Source: Aplectana chamaeleonis (Eukaryota > Nematoda > Chromadorea > Rhabditida > Cosmocercidae). From it: 64,000 bases of DNA. A model generated the notes under the pieces. That model made no database searches. It saw only the letters and a list, made by a program, of their open reading frames with translations, and was not told where the DNA came from. Shown here piece by piece: positions 55,562-64,000 of this stretch (positions are counted from its first letter, which is position 1; each line of letters starts with the position of its first letter). The position numbers were made by a program, and so were the translations under genes. The DNA lies in NCBI GenBank assembly GCA_029168955.1, contig JAPDOI010000145.1:868001-932000 (forward strand), given 5' to 3'.

Positions 55562-55966
55562 TCATAGGTGAAGAAACTGGGCGACCAGTAGTGGATTCGT
55601 CCATAGATCCATTATGGTCAGCGTGGTAGGTCTCACCGGACAGCGAAATAAATGTGCTGTATCATGGCCGATAGCACCGCAGTCCGGACAGACATCAGAT
55701 TTGCTGCTGTCGATTTTGCTGACGTAGGACATGAGCATTGACGAGTGACCGCAGCGCAACGATGCCAGTGTGCATCTAGCCCTTCTTCCGAGTTGAGTCT
55801 CGGATTCGCAGACTGGGGGCGGTACTTCTCCTAGTATAGGATTCACCGCCGCCTTCTCAAGATGACACCGTACGAACTTGGTGTGCTCCTCGCGAAAAAA
55901 GACGGAGTCGTTCTTGCTGTGAGTCGTGCCATCTCTGCAAGTTGACTTTGCATGGAGCATCGGCAA
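55562..55966 (-). pseudogene. LINE ORF2, C-terminal zinc-knuckle segment
   Basis: The frame overlaps the end of the reverse transcriptase frame and is shifted by one base. It reads KFVRCHLEKAAVNPILGEVP, CTLASLRCGHSSMLMSYVSK and CPDCGAIGHDTAHLFRCPVR. The C-x2-C-...-H-x3-H-...-C pattern is the conserved C-terminal motif of CR1/Jockey ORF2. It ends 38 bases before the tail. Confidence 0.82.
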
Positions 55967-57665
55967 ATGGCATTCTTTTGGCTCTCTCTCTAACGGGGTT
56001 AAGCACTCTCCAGGACGGGTGGTTTGGTTGCTTAATAATATTGATTCGTAATTGTTGGGCTTGCAGCTGACAGTGCTCCTTCACAGGCAATAGACGGGCT
56101 TCGGCATGCAGATGCTCGACTGGGGAACTCTTTGCACATCCGGTGGCAATGCGAAAGAGAGCGGCATTTTGTACGCGTTGCATCTTAAACCAGGAAGATT
56201 CTGAAACTAGATGCTGCCAAACCGCTGCGGCGTATTCCATGGCTGGCTGAAAAATCGCCTTATACGTCATGAGTATCGTTTCCTTGCTGCTACCCCATGA
56301 GGTACCGCCTAGGGCCCTGAGAACATTGAGTTTGGCTTTAACAACAGCCTGCTTCTGCTCGGTATTTTTATGAAACTTGAGCGACGGATCGAGCACAAGA
56401 CCGAGCAGTTTTGGAAATCGAGCAGCAGGCAGACGGTCTCCATCCCACTCTACCTCCGGATGAGCTCTGTGCTCGGATGGGTCCGTTGTGAGGACGGATA
56501 CTGATGATTTCGATGCGGAGATCTTTAGCATCTTGTCGTCGAAGAACCTCTTCAGCGTCTTCAGGTACTCGTTGATCTTGGTGGCGGCTACCTTTATATC
56601 CCGGTCTCGACACATGATTGTTATATCATCGGCGTAGGCGACAGTCTTGATATCCTGTGGTGGTTCAGGCATATCTTCTAGATACAGACTGAAGAGAGCT
56701 GGTGATAAAACACCGCCCTGGGGGACTCCAGCTGCCATAGGAATACTGTTGGAGACATGGTTCTGGAACATGACTCTTGCCCGTCGACCTTTGATAAAGG
56801 CCGATATCCAGCGCTTTTGCCACGGTGGTATCGACGACTCCAAAACGTTTCTTGACAAGATACCTAGGTTAACCGTATCGAAAGCCTTGGTGAGATCCAA
56901 CGCGACAGCAACAGTTCTCAATGGCTTCAAAGCGTTGAACCCGTCGATTGCATAGCTAGTAATTTCTAGCAACGCAGTAGTTGTAGAATGCAGCCTTTTG
57001 AACCCGTGTTGAAACAATTGTTTCTCGTTATGCTCTGCTAAATTCTCCACAATGAGCTTTTCGGCTACCTTAGCGAAAGGTGACATCAAGCTAATGGGTC
57101 GATAACCCTTTACTGACGACTGAGGTTTGCCTGGCTTCGGCAACGGGATGACGTTGGCTGTCTTCCAGTTTTGGGGAATAATGCACGAGCTGAATGAAGT
57201 ATTAATCACATCAACGACGAGTGGGAGTATCTCAGTCGGGAGCTTCTTCAGTACAGCAGGACAAATGCCGTCGGGACCGACAGCTTTGGAGTTCCGCATG
57301 TCCTTTATGATCTTCTCTACGTGCGCCACAGTGTACGCATCGGCCGTGCTCATGAGCGGGAGGCGGCACAGCTCTCTAACTGTCACTCTATTCTGCGGAC
57401 CACGCCGTGTACTTGTGACAAAGAAGCTTTTTCCAAGAGAGTAGGCGGCTTCCTTACCCGTCTTGAAAACGTTATTATCAAATTCAATGGTGGATACAGT
57501 AGCTGGCGAGCTCTTTCCAGATAGCTTCCGTAGTACCTTCCACGTAGTTGCACTGTCCGCCTTGAAATCCAACTGTCCCGTGAACTTTTCCCATTCTTCT
57601 TTCTTGTGCCTGTCCAGATCTTTTCTGATCTCGTCATCGAGTTGAGCAACGACAGGGTCTAGATG
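55857..57665 (-). pseudogene. LINE ORF2, reverse transcriptase
   Basis: A long open frame (571 codons plus about 30 upstream) on the minus strand. In order: DPVVAQLDDEIRKDLDRHKK, MRNSKAVGPDGICPAVLKKL, WKTANVIPLPKPGK, GYRPISLMSPFAKVAEKLIV, TVAVALDLTKAFDTVNLGIL, SNSIPMAAGVPQGGVLSPAL, VAYADDITIMCRDRD, KTLKRFFDDKMLKISASKS, and the thumb ALGGTSWGSSKETILMTYKA. The catalytic LDLTKAFD and YADD are intact. The frame breaks at about 55900 into the zinc-knuckle frame and at about 57665 into the endonuclease frame. Confidence 0.93.
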
Positions 57666-58945
57666 GTCGGCTGCTCTCTGGCATCTCTAGTCCTAATCTT
57701 TTGGAGAATTTCTCTGGTGACGTTTGGATAGAACGTCTTAACGCGGCCAACAGGAATAGCCGCCTTCATGGCCCGGCGGATTACATCAGACAGGTGGTGC
57801 TCTTTTTGATGCACATTGCCGTTCCACGGATAGTCAGCCGCTAGGCGGAGCGCAACCTCGCTGAACAGGCACCAGTCTGCTTGGCCTAAATTGAGATAAG
57901 AACGTTGTCGAACACCAGAATAAGGAGCAAGAGAATTTGAGAGATCGATGTGCACAAAGACAGGAATATGATCACTAGACAATGTAGTCGAGGTAGACCA
58001 TGAGCAGGTGTTTGAAAGGTTGGAAGAGACAAGAGTTATGTCTGGGCTAGAAGATCGGCCGTTGGCAGGGGAGGCGAGTGGGCTGATCATCGTTTAGTAT
58101 GACCAGGTCGCACTCCTCCGCCCATTCCTCGACGTCACTTCCTCTAGCATCAGAGCCAAGAGACGAGCAAAATGTATGAGCATTAAAATCGCCCGCAAAT
58201 ACAGACGAAGATGAGAGGAGCAGTCGTAAAGCTGCCTGAGGAGTAGAATAGGATCATAGGATGGAGGGCATGATGTGGTAGGGGGAATATAGATGTTGAA
58301 GAGAGAAAGGGGAGTTTTGAGATGGAGATGGACCGGGAGGTACTCGAGAGTACCGTCCGTGGGAGTGTTAGGTATGAGGTGTGAGGGAAGAGTAGATAAT
58401 ACAAAAGTGGAAACTCCTCCGCCAAGATTTGACCTTGGAGCATGGTAAGAAGTATAGCCCGGGATATTGGGATGAGGATTTGTAGGGGATGGAGAGAGCT
58501 TGGTTTCCTGAACCATGATCACGTCTGGATGGTAAGTACGTGCAAAGAGAGATAGCTCAGAAAGCTTGCCACGAAGGCCGTTGAGATTTATATGTACAAT
58601 GGAAAGGGGGCGATTGGAGTTTGAGGAATCAGAGTTGGTAGGTGAGGAGCACAAAACACATCGAAAAGAAGAGTTATGATGCCTCACAGAACAGAGACCC
58701 GAACAGGAGAGATGCACCCACCTTTGGCATCCGAAGCACTGGACGCTGGTATGTCTCCTGGTAACATCCTTGCCGCACGCGGCGCATAGGTACTTCTGAG
58801 CGGGTCCAGGATTCCTCTCCACGCCGGCCCTTTGCAGGAGAATCCGAAGGAGAGCTGCGGCCGGCCAGCACCTCTCCCATGACAAAAACCCTCTTCGTGG
58901 AGGGGATGACGTCGGTTTGCACGGAGATGATCTTCTTTCCTCCAC
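57659..58945 (-). pseudogene. LINE ORF2, 2A-like motif, zinc finger and endonuclease
   Basis: From 58945 downward: residues 38-48 QRAGVERNPGP (2A-like), then CAACGKDVTRRHTSVQC and a C-W-H-x-x-C PHD-like finger to about residue 90. The endonuclease runs VHINLNGLRGKLSELSLFAR, VIMVQETKLSP and GGGVSTFVL. A frame change near 58185 gives AGDFNAHTFCSSLGSDARG. A second change near 58035 gives SPDITLVSSNL and TTLSSDHIPVFVHIDL. All catalytic motifs (QETK, GDFNAH, SDH) are present in three frames. The third piece ends at TAG 57659-57661. Confidence 0.88.
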
Positions 58946-58963
58946 ACTGCCACGGCCAATTGT

Positions 58964-59640
58964 GTATGTCGAGATTCACAGACCTCAGGCGCGACCGCGG
59001 GCCACACTCAGAAGTCGAGTAGGTGCAAGTCCGACGAGCTGGACCGCAATTCTTCTTGCGCGTTCGGCTCGGGGTAGCTCGCTTTCACACCACTGTTGAA
59101 CTAATTCTCCGTTTGTACTTACCCATGGCCTGGTGTGAAGCACCAGGATCTGTTGCCGAATTGGAAAGTTTAACAGCGGACCAAACAATCTCCAGGATTG
59201 TTTTCCGGCAAACTTCCTTGTTGATTTTCATATCAGAGTCCACGATAAGCGACAGAGTTCTGCCATCGTTAGTGATGCCTCCCAAAACCATCACAGAAAT
59301 CGTATGAACCGTCATCCAAAGATGTTTTTGCAGTAAGACCTCATTGATCCATCTGGCTACAGTCTAACCGGTTTTCGAATTTCTTTCCCGATTCCACACC
59401 GATAATTTGTTCCATCTAAAAGCGCCATGACGCAATGCGTGAATCCGGCGCAACGGTGCAAGAGCTTTCTACACTTTCGGTTTCACTTCAACTTCTTGTC
59501 AGCGGACAGCAGACGGGTTTGCTCTAAATGACGTTAGCAAGGGTTCAGCTTCTTCCTGACGAGTTTCCTTATGGCTCCTAACCAAACCAGATTCCTGTCT
59601 TTAGTCATCCACCTCAACGTCGAGAATTGCGGTTGACTCG
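58964..59640 (-). pseudogene. Mariner-like transposase, catalytic core relic
   Basis: Minus strand, several frames. TISVMVLGGITNDGRTLSLI, DSDMKINKEVCRKTILEIV (typical of the strand after the first Asp), ELVQQWCESELPR (following the second Asp, whose QDxAPxH motif is decayed here to PGASHQ), and VWPAVAPEVCESRHTQLA at the LINE edge. The N-terminal helix-turn-helix half (about 59640-59960) is even more decayed but keeps SKVVKKVCARVNRNSRR. Many stops; inactive. Confidence 0.72.
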
Positions 59641-59995
59641 GGCACACACCTTCTTGACAACCTTAGATATGCAAACACTGATCTTTTTGCTCTTACAAGC
59701 GTTGTCAGAGATTTAGAGAAGCTGACGAAGACGGCTGATAACATTCTGGATGAGTCTGAGGTGGTTGGCGGTGTGTCTCTTCGTGTGCCTCAAGTTTTGC
59801 GCTGCGATGACGGAGTCGCACTTCTTACCAGCCTTAATCATACTAACTTAAAAAACAATATCTGCAGATTAGTGATGATAAATACAGAGCTAAGTCTCGA
59901 AGGAATCCAAAAAATCAAAATATCAAGAACTTGGACATCAAAAACCCTTATGAAATAGAAGCCGATCAACGCGCCAATAATTTTGGAACACCCTC

Positions 59996-60190
59996 TACAG
60001 TCGAAAAGTCGATTATTCGAAAAAGTCCGATATCCGACTACAGTCGAAAAGTCGAATTTCCGAAAAAGTGCGATATCCGACTATGGTCTAAAAGTCGAAT
60101 ATTTGATCGTGTTGTATTCGACTACATTCGAAAAGTCGGATATTCGAATAGTTAAAAATCCGACTATAGTCGTAAAGTCGGATATTACAA
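59996..60190. repeat. 43-bp repeat array, right part
   Basis: Continues the array of 55086-55267 in the same orientation: TACAGTCGAAAAGTCG, ATATCCGACTACAGTCGAAA and so on, about four and a half units, more diverged to the right. Joined with the left part it makes one array of about nine units. Confidence 0.85.
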
Positions 60191-60199
60191 CCTGGAAAC

Positions 60200-60870
60200 A
60201 AAAAACTGCTCGTCAATCGCACTCCTCGAAAATAATTACGGTCACCCGGGTTCTGTGTTTTATTTTAGTTATTTATTTGAACGCAATATTCAATTATATC
60301 TGCTTTGGAAGAAATTTTGTGGGTGTAAGTCAGATGGGAGCGATTTTCCCTTCGTATCGAACAGCTCACAACTCTGCCCATGGATAGCAAAATGCTTCAA
60401 AGGCGGCAGCCTATTACGCCCTCTCATTCCGTAGTGCAGGATTTTTTGGGTTCTGGCGACGCTCGCTAGAACCCTCTTATTCTTGCATCAAAGGTGCAAG
60501 AGTGCAGGCTCTAAGCATATTCCAGCAAAAACGAAGGCTAAATTCTCTATTTCGATGTCGCTACGCCCGTAAATTCTGGCCTAAAAAAAAGAAAAAAAAG
60601 TTTAATCGGAACTCGGAAATCGAAGCAAAATTAGAATTTTGGAAATCGGAAATCGAGATAAAATTAAAACTCCGAAAATCGGAAATCAAAACAATTTTTG
60701 AGTTTCGGATGCGGACTTGCGTCGTGGGGGCGCGACGCATCGCTTTCGTACGAGCTTCCGCGCCCGCATCGAAGAATATGTCCTTAACCCTCGGGTTAGA
60801 AAGCACAGCCATTATCAAATCATCATTCCCTAGATAGTTTTCCATCGTGGACCCTAGACAATAACAAATC
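60200..60870. other. No gene recognised; GGAAATCGAAA-type degenerate repeats
   Basis: Between 60590 and 60705, GGAAATCGRARYAAAATT-like units recur three to four times. A GC-rich patch at 60715-60775 does not encode anything recognisable. Confidence 0.4.
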
Positions 60871-61476
60871 AAATTCTATCAAAAAGGGGTCTTCCAAGCG
60901 AAAGAGGTTTGGTTGGCGTCAGAAACGTTCCAACAAAAAGTGAAAAATAGGTAAGTAGATTGAGGAGAGTCTACAAAAAGTGAACAAGATTTTCTGAGAC
61001 TGATTTTCCTAGCCGATACTTCTTAACAGCGAAAACAAACCGTTGCGGTGTTCTACACGGAAGCACTCTGTGGTTCCAGAAATGGTTTTGATTACGCGAT
61101 AACCGTTTTAACGTACGTGCATGTAAACCTAATACTTACCATCAGAATAGAAGATGATGTCAAAAAGACAGACAGATTAGCTCCAGCTGCTACGAGAAGC
61201 GAAACTAAAGTGCAGCATCTAATAAGAGTATTTTCTTATAATCTCGTCAAAGAATTAAAGTTCATTTTTGGAACCTATCGAACTCATCCTCGTCAAATTC
61301 CCTAACCGTTTGTTTTTTCTGTTAAGATGTATCGGCCAGGAAAAACAGTCTCAGAAAATATAGTTAACTTTTTGTAGACTCTCCTAAATCTACTTACCTA
61401 TTTTTCACTTTTTGTTGGAACGTTTCTGACGCCAACCAAACCTCTTTCGCCTGGAAGACCCCTTTTTGATAGAATT
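60871..61476. mobile_element. Foldback element with about 170-bp arms
   Basis: Outer AATTCTATCAAAAAGGGGTC and its inverse. Arms 60871-61042 and 61309-61476 share GCGTCAGAAACGTTCCAACA, AAAAATAGGTAAGTAGAT and GAGAGTCTACAAAAAGT. The 260-bp centre has an open frame (61048-61305, +: IRIEDDVKKTDRLAPAATRS) that may be chance. A possible TSD was not identified. Confidence 0.82.
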
Positions 61477-61582
61477 GTTCACTTTTTATTGATATTAGGA
61501 AGTAATATCCCTGAAGAATCTTCAATATTTTTCAAATAACATGGATTGCTTGTTGCGCACGATAGACAAATGAAGCGCTACT

Positions 61583-64000
61583 CACTTTCCACGACGTCCT
61601 GATGACGTCATCAGATGCCCTATGTACTTTACATGACATCCTGATGACGTCATCAGATGCCCTATGTACTTTACATGACATCCTGATGAAGTCATCAGAT
61701 GTCCTATGTACTTTAGATGACACCCTGATGACGTCATCAGATGCCCTATGTACGTTACATGACATCCTGATGACGTCATCAGATGCCCTATGTACTTTAC
61801 ATGACATCCTGATGGCGTCATTAGATGCCCTATGTGTACTTTACATGACATCCTAATGACGTCATCAGATGCCCCATGTACTTTAGATGACACCCTGATG
61901 ACGTCATCAGATGCCCTATGTACGTTACATGACATCCTGATGACGTCATCAGATGCCCTATGTACTTTACATGACATCCTGATGACGTCATCAGATGCCC
62001 TATGTACTTTAGATGACACCTTGATGACGTCATCAGATGCCCTATGTACGTTACATGACATCTTGATGACGTCATCAGATGCCCTATGTACGTTACATGA
62101 CATCTTGATGACGTCATCAGATGCCCTATGCACGTTACATGACATCTTGATGACGTCATCAGATGCCCTATGTACTTTACATGACATCCTGGTAACGTCA
62201 TCAGATGCCCTATGTACTTTACATGACATCCTGAAGACGTCATCAGATGCCCTATGTACGTTACATGACATCCTGATGACGTCATCAGATGCCCTATGTA
62301 CTTTACATGACATCCTGATGACGTCATCAGATGCCCTATGCACTTTACATGACATCCTGATGACGTCATCAGATGCCCTATGTACTTTACATGACATCCT
62401 GGTGACGTCATCAGATGCCCTATGTACTTTAGATGACATTCTGATGACGTCATCAGATGCCCTATGTACTTTACATGACATCCTGATGACGTCATCAGAT
62501 GCCCTATGTACGTTACATGACATCCTGATGACGTCATCAGATGCCCTATGTACTTTACATGACATCCTGATGACGTCATCAGATGCCCTATGTACTTTAG
62601 ATGACACCTTGATGACGTCATCAGATGCCCTATGTACGTTACATGACATCCTGATGACGTCATCAGATGCCCTATGTACGTTACATGACATCCTGATGAC
62701 GTCATCAGATGCCCTATGTACTTTAGATGACACCCTGATGACGTCATCAGATGCCCTATGTACTTTACATGACATCCTGATGACGTCATCAGATGCCCTA
62801 TGCACTTTACATGACATCCTGATGACGTCATCAGATGCCCTATGTACTTTACATGACATCCTGATGACGTCATCAGATGCCCTATGTACTTTAGATGACA
62901 TCCTGAAGACGTCATCAGATGCCCTATGTACGTTACATGACATCCTGATGACGTCATCAGATGCCCTATGTACTTTACATGACATCCTGATGACGTCATC
63001 AGATGCCCTATGTACTTTACATGACATCCTGATGACGTCATCAGATGCCCTATGTACTTTAGATGACATTCTGATGACGTCATCAGATGCCCTATGTACG
63101 TTACATGACATCCTGATGACGTCATCAGATGCCCTATGTACTTTACATGACATCCTGATGACGTCATCAGATGCCCTATGTACGTTACATGACATCCTGA
63201 TGACGTCATCAGATGCCCTATGTACGTTACATGACATCCTGATAACGTCATCAGATGCCCTATGTACTTTACGTGACACCCTGATGACGTCATCAGATGC
63301 CCTACGTACGTTACATGACATCCTGAAGACGTCATCAGATGCCCTATGTACTTTACATGACATCCTGATGACGTCATCAGATGCCCTATGTACGTTACAT
63401 GACATCTTGATGACGTCATCAGATGCCCTATGTACGTTACATGACATCTTGATGACGTCATCAGGTGCCCTATGTACTTTACATGACATCCTGATGACGT
63501 CATCAGATGCCCTATGTACTTTACATGACATCCTGATGACGTCATCAGATGCCCTATGTACGTTACATGACATCCTGATGACGTCATCAGATGCCCTATG
63601 TACTTTACATGACATCCTGATGACGTCATCAGATGCCCTATGTACTTTACATGACATCCTGATGACGTCATCAGATGCCCTATGTACTTTACATGACATC
63701 CTGATGACGTCATCAGATGCCCTATGTACTTTACATGACATCCTGATGACGTCATCAGATGCCCTATGTACTTTACATGACATCCTGATGACGTCATCAG
63801 ATGCCCTATGCACTTTACATGACATCCTGATGACGTCATCAGATGCCCTATGTACTTTACATGACATCCTGATGACGTCATCAGATGCCCTATGTACGTT
63901 ACATGACATCCTGATGACGTCATCAGATGCCCTATGTACTTTACATGACATCCTGATGACGTCATCAGATGCCCTATGCACTTTACATGACATCCTGATG
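61583..64000. repeat. 42-bp satellite, about 57 monomers, open at the window end
   Basis: Monomer: GATGCCCTATGTACTTTACA then TGACATCCTGATGACGTCAT and CA. Each carries the 14-bp palindrome TGATGACGTCATCA, and a second dyad ATGTA-CTT-TACAT. Monomers differ mainly at two sites (ACTTTACATGACATC, ACGTTACATGACATC, ACTTTAGATGACACC). One monomer near 61835 has two extra bases. Because 42 is a multiple of 3, the array is open in several frames (for example 14-residue units MSCKVHRASDDVIR on the minus strand); I regard these as artefacts. The array continues beyond 64000. Confidence 0.97.

Larger units (their letters stand above)
55525..58954 (-). mobile_element. CR1/Jockey-type LINE with 9-bp target duplication
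   Basis: GCCAATTGT is present at 55516-55524 and 58955-58963, bounding 3,430 bp. Read on the minus strand, the LINE starts 9 bases before the frame with a 2A-like motif and zinc finger. It then has endonuclease, reverse transcriptase and a C-terminal CCHC-like motif, and ends in a (GAA)n-type tail (AAAGAAGAAGAAGAAGA). ORF1 is absent, so it is probably 5'-truncated. It lies in the transposase gene of the mariner-like element, in the same orientation. Confidence 0.92.
55268..59995 (-). mobile_element. Mariner-like element with LINE insertion
   Basis: Terminal inverted repeats GAGTGTTCCATAATTATTGG (left) and the inverse of GAGGGTGTTCCAAAATTATT (right) lie inside the 43-bp array. TACA is present on both sides (55264-55267 and 59996-59999), including the TA expected of mariner targets. 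Removing the LINE gives about 1.29 kb, the usual mariner length. Transposase fragments read on the minus strand at both sides of the LINE. Confidence 0.82.

Noticed and set aside
55857..57572. 571-codon frame as a host gene
   Set aside because: It is the reverse transcriptase of a LINE with a defined target duplication, frame breaks at both ends and a GAA-rich tail.
61582..63993. 803- and 711-codon open frames on the minus strand
   Set aside because: They translate the 42-bp satellite. The period is a multiple of three, so several frames stay open without selection. No start context, splice site or non-repetitive domain.
61583..64000. CRISPR-like array
   Set aside because: Monomers are contiguous with no unique spacers, and the DNA is eukaryotic.

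Overview
This window is eukaryotic, repeat-dense genomic DNA, most likely from a clade V parasitic nematode of the hookworm/strongylid type. That placement is an inference from the RTE-type LINE at 8.7-13.3 kb, the Tc1 and mariner relics, a 50-nt transposon intron, and the AT-rich sequence packed with small foldback elements. I found no complete host protein-coding gene. Almost every protein-like stretch is a fragment of a transposable-element protein. Two short segments (45705-45926 + and 32575-32925 -) look protein-like and remain unassigned.

Layout. 1-8.6 kb: intergenic DNA with an internally deleted mariner (2296-2875), two adjacent TTAA-flanked elements (4010-5009) and small inverted repeats. 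8.7-14.9 kb: a decayed RTE LINE on the + strand, split by a 1.5-kb terminal-inverted-repeat insertion and abutted by a nearly intact Tc1-like transposon, then a (TA)n tract. 15-33 kb: MITEs, foldbacks and two related foldback elements (22426-24013 and 25057-27029) whose ends are arrays of degenerate short repeats. 33.2-36.2 kb: another foldback with tandem repeats in its arms. 37.9-53 kb: a nest. Copies of a hAT-like repeat lie in both orientations; one copy is split by a CR1-like LINE (minus strand, about 40129-49278). That LINE is split again by a 779-bp element and by a 6.2-kb foldback (41788-47966), which itself carries TTAA elements and MITEs. 53-60.2 kb: more foldbacks, then a 43-bp repeat array split by a mariner-like element (55268-59995), which is split by a second LINE (55525-58954). 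60.9-61.5 kb: a foldback. 61583-64000: the start of a 42-bp satellite that runs off the end of the window.

The clearest results are structural. Insertion sites can be rebuilt from the flanks (TA, TTAA and longer target duplications, restored reading frames), which gives a relative history of insertions. Two groups may be new. One is a set of TTAA-flanked non-autonomous elements sharing the terminal bases AGGCA but with at least three different continuations. The other is a set of foldback elements starting CTCA whose long inverted ends are built from degenerate short repeats. All family assignments come from recognising motifs by eye; no database search was run, and element edges are accurate to a few bases only where a target duplication is stated.
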